From the NCBI GenBank assembly GCA_945952115.1, contig CAMFHA010000005.1, forward strand, positions 1 to 57,091: a stretch of DNA of 57,091 nucleotides. Reading direction: 5' to 3'. The notes below the pieces were generated by a model, which did not search any database, was not told the origin of the DNA, and was given only the letters and a program-made list of their open reading frames with translations. The position numbers were made by a program, and so were the translations under genes. Shown one piece after another: positions 1 through 8,306 of the stretch (position 1 is the stretch's first letter; each line of letters starts with the position of its first letter). The stretch is from an uncultured Legionella sp. (GTDB lineage Bacteria; Pseudomonadota; Gammaproteobacteria; Legionellales; Legionellaceae).

Positions 1-235
1 TGGATGAACAACCACCGGATGCGGGTTTACTACCGCAGGATGTGGATGAACAACCACCGGATGCGGGTTTACTACCGCAGGATGTGGATGAACAACCGCC
101 GGATGCGGAGTTACCTCCGTAGGATGAGGATTTACCACCACAGGATGCGGGCTTACCACCACAGGATGTGGATTTACCACCGTCGGATGCGGGTTTACCA
201 CCGTCGGATGTGGGTTTACCACCGCTGGATGTGGA
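1..235 (-). repeat. tandem 21-bp coding repeat (heptapeptide xVVNPHP)
   Basis: Units of 21 bp encode xVV(N/H/S)PHP. The first 84 bases are two perfect copies of a 42-bp double unit; units further from the edge diverge (TVVNPHP, VVVSPHP, TEVTPHP). The array continues beyond the window. Perfect copies next to diverged ones suggest recent slippage or unequal recombination. Confidence 0.85.
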
Positions 236-1929
236 TTTACAATCGGTGTCTTGGGATTAATTACTAGGGGCTTAGCAGATTCTCCTGGTGTTGATGGTTT
301 ATGTATCACTTGAGGAGCAGTTATAATAGGATGAGGTGTCATAGACTTGGTTGGAATAGTTTTTATTGTGCCCTTAATAAGCGCTCCATTCTTTGGCGTA
401 ACAATTGAAACAGGTGTTGAATGACCGTGAACTACGTTAACTACAGATGCGCTCGGTTTAGAAGCCACACTCAATGCCGATAAAGAGGAAGGCGCAAGCG
501 GTTTACCCGGATTTTTCACCAACAAACCTTGCTTGGATGCAAAAGGAATTGGTGCGGCAGGTGGTTTTGTTTTTGCAATTATAGGCATAGCAAGCACTTT
601 GGCTGAAGGCCTAGCACTAGCAATTTTTGTATTCCCTATAACACTGGCATTGATTGGAGCAACAGCAGCTATATGACTAGGATGCACATTAGTTAATGCT
701 GACTTGGGTAAGGCTATAGCCGCTTTAACTGTTGGCTTAGAAGCTACAAACGCTTTTGTTGATACTGCCGTTACGGCATGGGGAGCATTTAAATTACGAT
801 AAGCCCACGATTGATTGGGATTATTATAAAAATTATTTATAACAGTCTGGTTAATATAAGCATTACTTACATTTATAGAACTAAAGTAATTCCTACTGTA
901 GTTATATGAAGGCACATAAACATCCCCTGGGCCTAATGGAAACCAACCAATAGCTCCTCCAGATGAACGATTAAAACTATTCAAATAAAAAGCAACTAAT
1001 GCAGGCGCATAAACAGGTTCTACATCAATAGGGCCTGGAACCCATCCCCAACCACGATTACCATAAAACCATCGCCCATAGTGAAATGGAGCAAACCCCC
1101 AAGGCTGATCATCTTCCCAGGTCCATCCCCAAGGTTCTATCCACACCCATTGACCTTGGCTGTATGGCGCCCATCCAGAATTTTCTGCTGATGGATACCA
1201 TATAGTCCCATAGTTTGCATCAGCTACCCATTGACCATTATTATCTAGATCAGTAGAACCAATAACCATAGGGGAAACATATCGTTTAGAAATGGATTGT
1301 TCATGCAGCACATTTCGGCTAGCACACCATTGTTCAAAAGTATCTAATTCGCTTGGTGTTAAAACCACATAATTTAGCTGAGTTCCACTAAAGCGAAATG
1401 ATTGTCCTGCATTAATTTGATAAGAGTTATTTTCTCCATACACTACAGCTGTACCCTCACGCACAGTAATAGTAGTAGTATTATCACTAGGGTTTACACC
1501 GATTCGATAATCCCCAGGCTGATTGACAGAGAATGCAAGATTAGGCGTGTCAATTTCGAAACTTTTATAATAGGACATTTTCCATATATGTAAATTAATA
1601 TTGCCTTGATCTAGCTCAATTTGTGGTGAATTATTTGCATTATTTAAAACACTAATGCTGGTATATTCATTCATACGAAGAACAGCTGAACCGAATTGCA
1701 ATTCATCTTTAGATCCGGCATCCGTCCATAATTTATCACCAGTAACGATTGGACGGTTAGTAGTAGCATTTACCCACTGATCAATCCCTGCTGGAGAAAA
1801 AGTAACTGTTCCATCTATATAACCTAAACGAATGACCTGTGAAGGAGGATCAGCACATACTGAAGAAGTAACTACATAAAGAAAAAAACTTAAAATGACA
1901 TTGAAAAGAACTTGATAGTTTTTTTTCAT
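1..1929 (-). CDS. FecR/DUF6600-like exported protein with PHP heptapeptide repeats (partial, 3' end missing)
   Basis: I translated this by eye: the frame is open from an ATG at 1929 to the window edge (643 codons, no stop), so the protein is longer than seen. An AGGAGG ribosome site lies just upstream. The N terminus is a signal peptide ending near VCADPP. Residues about 25-180 look like a FecR-type domain (LWTDAGSKDELQFGSAVLR, then an INLHIWK strand and YRIGVNPS). Residues about 220-330 are rich in Trp, Gly and Pro (GQWVWIEPWGWTWEDD, FYGNRGWGWVPGP), typical of DUF6600 proteins. A long Ala/Pro/Lys-rich linker follows. From about position 235 to the edge the protein is a tandem heptapeptide of the type AVVNPHP or VVVHPHP, at least 11 units, including a perfectly repeated 42-bp double unit. 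The protein is probably periplasmic or cell-surface; its function is unknown. Confidence 0.8.
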   Translation of the reverse strand, partial: MKKNYQVLFNVILSFFLYVVTSSVCADPPSQVIRLGYIDGTVTFSPAGIDQWVNATTNRPIVTGDKLWTDAGSKDELQFGSAVLRMNEYTSISVLNNANNSPQIELDQGNINLHIWKMSYYKSFEIDTPNLAFSVNQPGDYRIGVNPSDNTTTITVREGTAVVYGENNSYQINAGQSFRFSGTQLNYVVLTPSELDTFEQWCASRNVLHEQSISKRYVSPMVIGSTDLDNNGQWVADANYGTIWYPSAENSGWAPYSQGQWVWIEPWGWTWEDDQPWGFAPFHYGRWFYGNRGWGWVPGPIDVEPVYAPALVAFYLNSFNRSSGGAIGWFPLGPGDVYVPSYNYSRNYFSSINVSNAYINQTVINNFYNNPNQSWAYRNLNAPHAVTAVSTKAFVASKPTVKAAIALPKSALTNVHPSHIAAVAPINASVIGNTKIASARPSAKVLAMPIIAKTKPPAAPIPFASKQGLLVKNPGKPLAPSSLSALSVASKPSASVVNVVHGHSTPVSIVTPKNGALIKGTIKTIPTKSMTPHPIITAPQVIHKPSTPGESAKPLVINPKTPIVNPHPAVVNPHPTVVNPHPTVVNPHPVVVSPHPVVVNPHPTEVTPHPAVVHPHPAVVNPHPVVVHPHPAVVNPHPVVVHP

Positions 1930-1961
1930 GACAATCCTCCTGAAATGAAAGAGAAAATTTC

Positions 1962-2037
1962 TATATCCAAAATGTTTCAAGATACGAGATTTTGGGCAAT
2001 AGACCAAAATCTCGTATCTTGAAACATTTTGGGTATA
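1962..2037. repeat. palindromic repeat, family A (long-arm copy)
   Basis: Two arms of about 34 bp (1962-1995 and 2004-2037) are almost perfect reverse complements around an 8-base loop. The core is ccaaaatgtttcaagat and the ends read tata(c)cc / gggtata. It lies between argD and the FecR-like gene, both on the minus strand. Related copies are at 3248, 5476, 21076, 49090, 50464 and 56878. It could also act as a transcription terminator or mRNA-stabilising hairpin. Confidence 0.85.
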
Positions 2038-2055
2038 TTTAATCCTGTTGCTTTT

Positions 2056-3225
2056 TTAAAGCCCAGTAAATTCATTAATTGTTTTATTAAGTCGCGTTAC
2101 TAACTCATCCATTTCTTCTTCATTAATAATTAATGGGGGCAATAAACGAACCACAGCATCAGCCGTAATATTAAATAGAAGTCCATGTTTTAAACCAGTA
2201 AGACGCATTTCTGTTGCCGGACGATCCAATTCGACTCCAAGCATAAAACCTTTACCTCTGATAGCTTTTACATTCGGATGCTCACCTAAAGTACTAATTA
2301 ATTTATCCATTAATAGCTTGCTATTTTTAGCTACTTGCTCACAAATTTTATCGCGTTCAAATACCTCTAAAACGGTCAGAGCTGTAGCACAAGCTAGAGG
2401 ATTACCACCAAAAGTAGAACCATGGTTGCCTGGCTTGAATAAATCAACAGCATTTTTACTCATTAAACAAGCACCAATAGGTACGCCATTAGCTAAACCT
2501 TTAGCAGTGGTTAAAATATCGGGTTGAATATTATAATGCATGCAAGCAAACATTTTTCCTGTTCTCGCATTTCCGGTTTGAATTTCATCTAAAATCAAAA
2601 GCCAATTATTTTCGTCACAAATTTTAGAGATTGCTTTTAAATACCCTTCTTCGGCAGGATAAATACCTCCTTCGCCTTGAATCGGCTCTAACATTATTGC
2701 AACAACATCGTCTCGATTTGCTGCAATAGTATGAATTGCATCTAAATCATTAAATGGCGCACGAATAAATCCGGGGACCAAAGGTTCAAAGCCTGCTTGT
2801 ACTTTACGGCTTCCTGACGCGGTTAATGTAGCCATTGTCCTGCCATGAAATGCGCGCTCCATCACAATGATAGAGGGCGTTTCAATTCCTTTTTTATGAC
2901 CAAACAAACGAGTCAACTTAATTGCAGCTTCATTCGCCTCAGCGCCTGAATTAGCAAAAAAAACTTGTTCCATACCCGCTATTTTAGTCAGCTTTTTTGC
3001 AAGCAACTCCTGTTCTTTAATATGAAAAGTATTCGAAGTATGCAAAAGTCTAGCGGCTTGTTTTTGTATTGTTTTAGTGACATCAGGGTGAGCATGACCT
3101 AATCCGCATACTGCTATTCCACTAAGACCATCGAGGTATTTTTTTCCTTCATCATCATATAACCAAACCCCCTCTCCATGAGTAAAGGTTATTGGCATTG
3201 GATTATAACTAGTAATTAAAGCCAT
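2056..3225 (-). CDS. argD: acetylornithine aminotransferase family (ArgD-like)
   Basis: This is a class III PLP-dependent aminotransferase of 389 residues, the normal ArgD length. The N-terminal substrate/PLP region (GVWLYDDEGKKYLDGLSGI), the SGAEANEAAIKL phosphate-binding stretch near residue 93, the AFHGRT motif near 125, the LDEIQTG motif near 212 and the PLP lysine K242 (TTAKGLANG) are all present. ArgD moves the amino group of glutamate to N-acetylglutamate semialdehyde in arginine synthesis, and often also serves lysine synthesis. No other arg genes are nearby, so a related substrate such as succinylornithine or another omega-amino acid cannot be excluded. The start is ATG at 3225; a hairpin repeat sits in the upstream gap. 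Confidence 0.85.
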   Translation of the reverse strand: MALITSYNPMPITFTHGEGVWLYDDEGKKYLDGLSGIAVCGLGHAHPDVTKTIQKQAARLLHTSNTFHIKEQELLAKKLTKIAGMEQVFFANSGAEANEAAIKLTRLFGHKKGIETPSIIVMERAFHGRTMATLTASGSRKVQAGFEPLVPGFIRAPFNDLDAIHTIAANRDDVVAIMLEPIQGEGGIYPAEEGYLKAISKICDENNWLLILDEIQTGNARTGKMFACMHYNIQPDILTTAKGLANGVPIGACLMSKNAVDLFKPGNHGSTFGGNPLACATALTVLEVFERDKICEQVAKNSKLLMDKLISTLGEHPNVKAIRGKGFMLGVELDRPATEMRLTGLKHGLLFNITADAVVRLLPPLIINEEEMDELVTRLNKTINEFTGL

Positions 3226-3247
3226 TACTTCTCTCCCTAATGTACAA

Positions 3248-3321
3248 TATACCCAAAATGTTCAAGATGTAATTTTTGGTCTATCGCTCAAAACCTCGCA
3301 TCTTGAAACATTTTAGAGATA
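3248..3321. repeat. palindromic repeat, family A (imperfect copy)
   Basis: tatacccaaaatg...caagatg pairs with catcttgaaacattttaga...ata across a centre at about 3285. Same family as 1962-2037 but with more mismatches. It lies between argD and sodB. Confidence 0.7.
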
Positions 3322-3372
3322 GACTTTCTGCGGTCAAAAAACCACATCTTGTGACCGCACATAAAGTATATT

Positions 3373-3951
3373 TTAACGCATGTTACTAGTAACGAACTCC
3401 CAATTGACTAATGCCCAAAATGCATTAATGTAATTAGGACGCGCATTGCGATAATCAATATAATAAGCATGTTCCCATACATCACAAGTTAATAGTGCGG
3501 TTAAATTTTCAGTCATAGGTGTTCCCGCATTACTGGTGCTAATAATTTTTAAAGCCCCTTCACTATCTTGTACCAGCCAAGCCCAACCCGAACCAAAGGT
3601 ACTGATAGCTGTTTGAGTAAATTGCTCTTTAAAATTGGCAAAAGAGCCAAAATATTGATTAATAGCATCAGCTAAGGCTCCTATAGGCTCATTTCCGCCT
3701 TTTGGACTTAGGCAATGCCAATAAAAAGTATGATTCCAAACTTGTGCCGCATTATTAAATAGTCCACCAGTAGATTTTTTAATAATATCGTCTAAACTCA
3801 TTGATTCAAATTCTGTATTAGCAATCAATTTATTTAGATTGGTTACATAAGCTTGATGATGTTTTCCATAATGATATTCTAAAGTTTCTTCTGAAATATG
3901 CGGTGCTAAAGCATTTTTATTATAAGGTAACTCCGGTAAGGTAAAAGCCAT
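3373..3951 (-). CDS. sodB: iron superoxide dismutase SodB
   Basis: Cytoplasmic Fe superoxide dismutase, converting superoxide to peroxide and oxygen; 192 residues, normal length. The metal ligands are visible as H27, H74, D157 and H161 (VWNHTFYWH and DVWEHAYY). Gln70 in NNAAQVWNH is the residue typical of the iron rather than manganese form. I start it at the ATG at 3951 ([15 protein letters not shown]), preceded by an AGGGAGA ribosome site; an upstream in-frame start at 4065 would add 38 residues with no family counterpart. It heads a stress group with grxD and a peroxiredoxin on the opposite strand. Confidence 0.95.
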   Translation of the reverse strand: MAFTLPELPYNKNALAPHISEETLEYHYGKHHQAYVTNLNKLIANTEFESMSLDDIIKKSTGGLFNNAAQVWNHTFYWHCLSPKGGNEPIGALADAINQYFGSFANFKEQFTQTAISTFGSGWAWLVQDSEGALKIISTSNAGTPMTENLTALLTCDVWEHAYYIDYRNARPNYINAFWALVNWEFVTSNMR

Positions 3952-4036
3952 GTAAATCTCCCTAAATATGAAATAATAAAATGTGCTAAGTGTAGCAGGA
4001 TGAATATTCAATCTGCAATAAAATAGATTTTGCTGG

Positions 4037-4107
4037 GTGTGATTAAAACTGCGGTTTTTGCTCAATACCCGTCATCTTTCGCGTTGCTCAGGATGACGAG
4101 CATTGAG
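4037..4107. repeat. repeat family F, truncated copy
   Basis: The stretch gtgtgattaaaactgcggtt and the following cccgtcat...gctcaggatgacgag closely match 41051-41150 upstream of rsmA. The right inverted end found in the second copy is missing here. Confidence 0.6.
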
Positions 4108-4231
4108 GGATTGTAAAAATAATGTATAATATTAATTCATTTGCTGTGGTGAATTTTTAAGTTGATCTTAATAAAACAAACATTAGTTGCGGCTTTATTA
4201 GGTTTTCGCCATAATGCTACATTTTATTTCT

Positions 4232-4357
4232 ACAGGACTTACGAAAAACCTCAAGGTCGAGACAAAAGAATGTTTTAATGAAGGCGCATAGAGGCACTAA
4301 ATGACCGAATTAAAACATGCTTTCAACGAAGAGATGAGCGTTTTTCGTAAGTCCTGT
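4232..4357. repeat. MITE-like element, family C
   Basis: About 126 bp with terminal inverted repeats acaggacttacgaaaaac / gtttttcgtaagtcctgt. The centre holds a second pairing around aagaatgttttaat / attaaaacatgcttt. Other copies or fragments: 23106, 31668, 36548 and 36843. It carries no coding sequence. Confidence 0.85.
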
Positions 4358-4377
4358 TCTAATCATAAGGTGCCCCC

Positions 4378-4695
4378 GTGGATACATTAGATAAAATTAA
4401 AAAACAGATTGCAGATAATACAATTATTCTTTACATGAAAGGCTCACCTAAAATGCCTCAATGCGGTTTTTCTGCTCGTGCTGTTCAGTGCATAGAGGCC
4501 TGTGGTGTTGATTTTGCTTATGTAGATGTTCTTGCTAATCCAGATATTCGTCAAATGCTGCCTCAAGTTTCTGATTGGCCTACTTTCCCACAATTGTTTG
4601 TTAAAGGAGAGTTAATTGGCGGTTCAGATATTATTGCTGAAATGTTTCAGCAAGGAGAGTTAGAGACGATATTACGAGACGCTGTAGCTGCTTAA
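4378..4695 (+). CDS. grxD: monothiol glutaredoxin (Grx4/GrxD type)
   Basis: Short cytoplasmic monothiol glutaredoxin of 105 residues with the CGFS active site (PQCGFSARAVQ), the WPTFPQLFVKGELIGGSDI glutathione-binding region and a C-terminal helix. The family carries or transfers 2Fe-2S clusters rather than acting as a general disulfide reductase. The start is GTG at 4378, behind an AAGGTG-like ribosome site; family alignment supports it. It lies between sodB and the peroxiredoxin, in keeping with redox and iron homeostasis. Confidence 0.93.
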   Translation: MDTLDKIKKQIADNTIILYMKGSPKMPQCGFSARAVQCIEACGVDFAYVDVLANPDIRQMLPQVSDWPTFPQLFVKGELIGGSDIIAEMFQQGELETILRDAVAA

Positions 4696-4716
4696 TTAAT
4701 AATAAGCAGGTTAAAA

Positions 4717-4835
4717 AGCCTTGCCCACTAAATTTTAGACACGGCGCAGTTGAATGAGGCGGCAGAGTGTATACTAGTATACGACTGAAGTTACGTGAGA
4801 ATGCAACGAAGTATAAGGCTTAGTGGGAAATGCTA
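4717..4835. repeat. MITE-like element, family B
   Basis: About 119 bp, with ends agccttgcccacta and tagtgggaaatgcta forming an imperfect terminal inverted repeat. The interior (gaatgaggcgg...gtatactagtatac...gaatgcaacgaagtataa) matches copies at 5523, 17739, 21155, 38088 and 50504. It fills the grxD/peroxiredoxin gap. Confidence 0.85.
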
Positions 4836-4861
4836 TACCTGCATTTCAATGGAGATAGATA

Positions 4862-5467
4862 ATGAGCGTATTAGTTGGTCGTAAGGCGCCTGATTTTACT
4901 GTGGCTGCTGTAATGGGAAATGGAGAGATTGTTGATAAATTTAACCTGCATGAACATTTAAAAGGAAAGTATGGATTAATATTTTTTTATCCTCTAGATT
5001 TTACTTTTGTTTGTCCTTCAGAATTAATTGCCTTAGATCATCGTATGGATGAATTTAAATCTCGTAATGTTGAAGTCATTTCTGTTTCTATTGACTCTCA
5101 TTTTACTCATAATGCTTATCGGAATACCCCTGTGCAAAATGGCGGAATTGGCCCAGTACGCTATACAATGGCTGCTGATATTAATCATAGTATTTGTCAA
5201 TCTTATGGTGTTGAACATCCTGGGGCTGGAGTTGCATTCCGAGGTGCCTTTATTATTGATACTAAAGGAATGGTTCGTTCACAAATTGTTAATGATCTGC
5301 CTATTGGCCGTAATATTGATGAGCTTCTTCGTACTATTGATGCAGTACAATTTTTTGAAGAACATGGTGAAGTTTGCCCTGCTGGTTGGAAAAAAGGCGA
5401 TGCTGGTATGAAAGCCTCTCCTCAAGGTGTTGCAGAATATTTAGCATCACATTCTGAAAAACTATAA
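4862..5467 (+). CDS. typical 2-Cys peroxiredoxin (AhpC/TSA family)
   Basis: Peroxidase of 201 residues reducing hydrogen peroxide and organic or nitrogen peroxides. The peroxidatic cysteine is C51 in DFTFVCPSE and the resolving cysteine is C172 in GEVCPAGW, so it is a typical 2-Cys (Prx1/AhpC) enzyme. The GGIGP and YF-like elements of redox-sensitive peroxiredoxins are partly present (NGGIGPVRY; the C-terminal YF is not). ATG at 4862 follows GGAGATAGATA, a good ribosome site. The electron donor is not encoded here (no AhpF or AhpD), so thioredoxin is a reasonable guess. Confidence 0.93.
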   Translation: MSVLVGRKAPDFTVAAVMGNGEIVDKFNLHEHLKGKYGLIFFYPLDFTFVCPSELIALDHRMDEFKSRNVEVISVSIDSHFTHNAYRNTPVQNGGIGPVRYTMAADINHSICQSYGVEHPGAGVAFRGAFIIDTKGMVRSQIVNDLPIGRNIDELLRTIDAVQFFEEHGEVCPAGWKKGDAGMKASPQGVAEYLASHSEKL

Positions 5468-5475
5468 TTTTTAAA

Positions 5476-5514
5476 TATACCCAAAATGTTTCAAAATGTG
5501 AGATTTTGGGTATA
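5476..5514. repeat. palindromic repeat, family A (short copy)
   Basis: tatacccaaaatgtttcaaa followed by atgtgagattttgggtata: a 39-bp version of the family, lacking the long arms. Confidence 0.7.
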
Positions 5515-5522
5515 GACGTATA

Positions 5523-5613
5523 TAGAGTTACCAACTAAGCTTTAGACGAGACGTATTTGAATGAGACACCAGAGTGAGAATACAATGAAATATAAAGCTT
5601 AGTAAGCCATGTT
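5523..5613. repeat. MITE-like element, family B (internally deleted)
   Basis: Begins tagagttaccaactaagctt and ends aaagcttagtaagccatgtta. About 30 bp of the family centre (the gtatactagtata region) is missing, leaving 91 bp. Confidence 0.65.
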
Positions 5614-5776
5614 ATACTCGTTTTTAAACTCTTTGTTATTGTTGAAATTTTAAGCGATGAGATCAGTGTAATAAACCTAACTATTCTATTGTATTAACTC
5701 CCTATCCCTAATAATATTTCCTTAAGGCTGATTTTTTATAATTAAACCTAGAAAACTCAGTTGAATTGTAGCGAGA

Positions 5777-7183
5777 ATGTCTACTGCGTTTTCTAGGTTT
5801 AATTACATAGATAGAATAAAAAGCCTTACTATGACTATTTTAAAAAAATTCCAAGGCAACTACATTGAAATAGTGAATGCTTTACAGCTTCCTCCAAGTT
5901 TTTATGAGATTCAGACAAGAGAAGCTTATGAAGCTCAGATTGAAAAAGATCTTCCTAGAATTTGTTATGTAAATTTTGGAGGTAATGTACAAGGAATGCA
6001 GCGGCGTTTAGCCAATAATAACCATCTTAAAGAAGATGAGTTATCTTATACTCAAGGCGATTTTTTTGCTGGAATATTTACCGAAAGCAAGATTGCTTCA
6101 AGTTATATCTATGTTCCAACCCTAGTAAAAGCGGATGATAGCAAAACAAAAGATCACTGTTACGAACAAATTCAATTTACTTATATAGATGATAATGGAA
6201 CTCTTTGCGGGTTTTCTCTAGCTTATTTAAGAGATGATTCTGATCTAAGTATTCTCGTTGAGAAACGCCCTCTAAATTATGCTTTAGCAATAATTAAAGA
6301 CGTCAATAAGCATTCTCCTGAACGAAATGTAGTTTTTTTTACACATCCTATTTTTATGACTAATTCTGATGGTTCACCCATAGAAGGTGGCCAAGTAATT
6401 GATAGTCGCTGTATTATTAACGAACTGGTTGAAGCTTTAAATTCAGAATCAATAAAACAACTTTTGATACCTCTATTTCATAGCAATGGCCTTATTAATT
6501 TTCCTAAATTCCAAAACTTAGATAAACGTATAGAAACTAATCTAAATATTGATGATCGAGACACTAAACTTAATACGTTGCTGGATGTATATACCATTTG
6601 GCTTCGTCTAATGATGGATAATTCAAAAACTCAAGACAAGATTAAATTATTAAATGAGCTTAATAATTATATGATTGGTGCATTTACAGAGATAGATTTT
6701 TTTAAACATAAAAGTAAAGAAGATATTGAAGCGCTAGTATTAAACTACAAGGCACACCCTATAGTAGCTAGTTTACCTTCTTTTGACAAAGCACTTGAAG
6801 ACTATGCTAAAAAAAATGGTTTTATAGATTTTGAAGCGATGCAGAAAAAAATTCATCAATCATTTCTTGAGCGTAATAAAGGGTTTTTGATTGTGGGTCT
6901 GGTCTTGCTTGCATTAACTAGCATTGCACTAACATTGACTGGAATTTTTGCTCCTCTAGGAGTCTTATTAGGATTTGGGTTAGGAGTTGCAATACTCTCA
7001 CTAGGTATACTTTGTTCTCTTGCAAACAATGAAGATGAGTTTAAACAGCGCAAAAAAGAGCATACGGTATCAGCAGCCACTAATTATTATGGATTTATGA
7101 TTGTAAAAAAAGAAGAATTTGTTCCTGAACTAATTGAAAAAGAATCTCTAATAAATAAGTGCGTTAATTCATTGTTACAATAA
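5777..7183 (+). CDS. orphan protein with two C-terminal membrane segments (possible secreted effector)
   Basis: I do not recognise a family in these 468 residues. The first 370 or so are soluble and hydrophilic. Two strongly hydrophobic segments (about 372-392 and 395-415, LIVGLVLLALTSIALTLTGI and APLGVLLGFGLGVAILSLGI) form a hairpin-like pair. The tail is rich in charged residues with Glu clusters (KKEEFVPELIEKES), which is compatible with a Dot/Icm translocation signal, but that is inference. It ends just before the FMN oxidase-like gene and could be co-transcribed with it and the isocyanide synthase-like gene. The start is ATG at 5777; an internal ATG at 5831 is possible, and neither has a strong ribosome site. 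Confidence 0.7.
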   Translation: MSTAFSRFNYIDRIKSLTMTILKKFQGNYIEIVNALQLPPSFYEIQTREAYEAQIEKDLPRICYVNFGGNVQGMQRRLANNNHLKEDELSYTQGDFFAGIFTESKIASSYIYVPTLVKADDSKTKDHCYEQIQFTYIDDNGTLCGFSLAYLRDDSDLSILVEKRPLNYALAIIKDVNKHSPERNVVFFTHPIFMTNSDGSPIEGGQVIDSRCIINELVEALNSESIKQLLIPLFHSNGLINFPKFQNLDKRIETNLNIDDRDTKLNTLLDVYTIWLRLMMDNSKTQDKIKLLNELNNYMIGAFTEIDFFKHKSKEDIEALVLNYKAHPIVASLPSFDKALEDYAKKNGFIDFEAMQKKIHQSFLERNKGFLIVGLVLLALTSIALTLTGIFAPLGVLLGFGLGVAILSLGILCSLANNEDEFKQRKKEHTVSAATNYYGFMIVKKEEFVPELIEKESLINKCVNSLLQ

Positions 7184-7238
7184 AGTGAATTTTTACTCTA
7201 TTCTTATAAATAGAATAAATAAATATAAGAATAACAAC

Positions 7239-8306
7239 ATGCATCCAGTGAATGTAGCTGACTATCGCTTTTTGGCCCAATCGAAACTTTCAAAAGAAAT
7301 TTTTGATTTCATAGATTCTGGCGCATGTGATGAAATTACTAAAAAAAATAATAAAAATGCGTTTGCTAAAATAAATTTAATTCCTCTCTGTTTAAGAAAT
7401 GTGTCTCAGTGCTCTCCTAAAATTCAATTATATAATCAAGAAATAAGTGCTCCATTACTTATAGCTCCTACTGCATTTCATCAATTAATTGATAAAGAAG
7501 GAGAAAATAGCACTGCTAAAGCCGCTAAATTATTAAATATACCCATGATTGTTAGCTGTATGGCAAATAAATCTTTAGAAGAAATTGCCACTAGCTCTAA
7601 AAATCCCAACCTTTGGCTGCAATTATATATTTTTAAAAATAGAGATTTAACTAAAGAATTGCTTTATCGTGCAGAAAAAGCACAATATAAAGCAATACTC
7701 ATCACTGTTGGTGTATCTGTTTCTGGAAAGCGAGATAGAGACTTACATAATCAATTTAAACTTCCCATTGGATTGACCACTGCAAATTTTAAAAGCTCTA
7801 TAAATAAAGAAATTATTTATAATTTTATGGCGCAAGAATTAGATGCTGCGATTACGTGGGATGATATTAATTGGATTAAAAATCTCACTACTTTGCCTAT
7901 TATTTTAAAAGGTATTTTAAATCCTTGGGATGCGGAACAAGCTTGTCAATTGCAAGTAGCAGGTATAGTTGTTTCTAATCATGGGGGACGTCAGTTAGAT
8001 ACAACCATCGCGTCGATTAACGCTTTACCGAGGATAACTCAACAAGTACGAGGACGTATTCCTGTGTTTTTGGATGGTGGAGTTGAGCGTGGAACAGATA
8101 TTCTAAAGGCTATTGCTTTAGGAGCAGATGCAGTTCTAATCGGCCGCGCTATTTTATGGGCTTTAGCAGCTGAGGGTGAATTAGGCGTCAAAAATCTATT
8201 AACTTTGTTAAGCCATGAGTTTGAAACTTCAATGAAATTAGTGGGTTGCCGCACAATTCAAGAGATTAAAGAGTTAGGACAATATATTTGTCAAATTAAA
8301 TTATGA
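7239..8306 (+). CDS. FMN-dependent alpha-hydroxy-acid oxidase/dehydrogenase-like protein
   Basis: Clear member of the glycolate oxidase / lactate dehydrogenase (LldD) TIM-barrel family; 355 residues from ATG 7239 (MHPVNVADYRFLA matches the family start). A GTG at 7185 would add 18 unrelated residues. FMN and catalytic positions seen: the APTAFHQL strand at 76-83, WLQLYIFKNR at 126-135, K224, H248 and R251 in SNHGGRQLD, the DGGVERG phosphate loop at 279-285, and IGRAILWALAAEG near 301. The Asp that normally follows TV in TVDxPxxGxRE (Asp157 of spinach glycolate oxidase) is Gly158 here, and Tyr24 is Phe. It overlaps the next gene by ATGA, so it is very likely co-expressed with the isocyanide synthase-like protein. 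Substrate unknown; altered or weak activity is possible. Confidence 0.88.
   Translation: MHPVNVADYRFLAQSKLSKEIFDFIDSGACDEITKKNNKNAFAKINLIPLCLRNVSQCSPKIQLYNQEISAPLLIAPTAFHQLIDKEGENSTAKAAKLLNIPMIVSCMANKSLEEIATSSKNPNLWLQLYIFKNRDLTKELLYRAEKAQYKAILITVGVSVSGKRDRDLHNQFKLPIGLTTANFKSSINKEIIYNFMAQELDAAITWDDINWIKNLTTLPIILKGILNPWDAEQACQLQVAGIVVSNHGGRQLDTTIASINALPRITQQVRGRIPVFLDGGVERGTDILKAIALGADAVLIGRAILWALAAEGELGVKNLLTLLSHEFETSMKLVGCRTIQEIKELGQYICQIKL

Larger units (their letters stand above)
3952..4377. other. intergenic region sodB/grxD with two repeats
   Basis: The gap between the divergent sodB and grxD holds a family-F element remnant (4037-4107) and a family-C MITE (4232-4357). Both promoters must lie here or inside the repeats. 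No further gene is seen. Confidence 0.6.
5468..5776. other. intergenic region with repeats A and B
   Basis: 309 bp holding the short family-A palindrome (5476-5514) and a deleted family-B element (5523-5613). The remaining 160 bases are A+T-rich leader for the next gene; no gene is seen. Confidence 0.6.

Noticed and set aside
4..267. A plus-strand reading frame of Arg/Met/Tyr-rich repeats
   Set aside because: It is the complement of the heptapeptide repeat of the minus-strand FecR/DUF6600 gene and has no ribosome site.
3952..4065. N-terminal extension of SodB
   Set aside because: SodB family proteins begin at [10 protein letters not shown], which has its own good ribosome site at 3951.
5033..5534. 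Overlapping frames inside the peroxiredoxin gene
   Set aside because: They are alternative-frame shadows of a clear 2-Cys peroxiredoxin.
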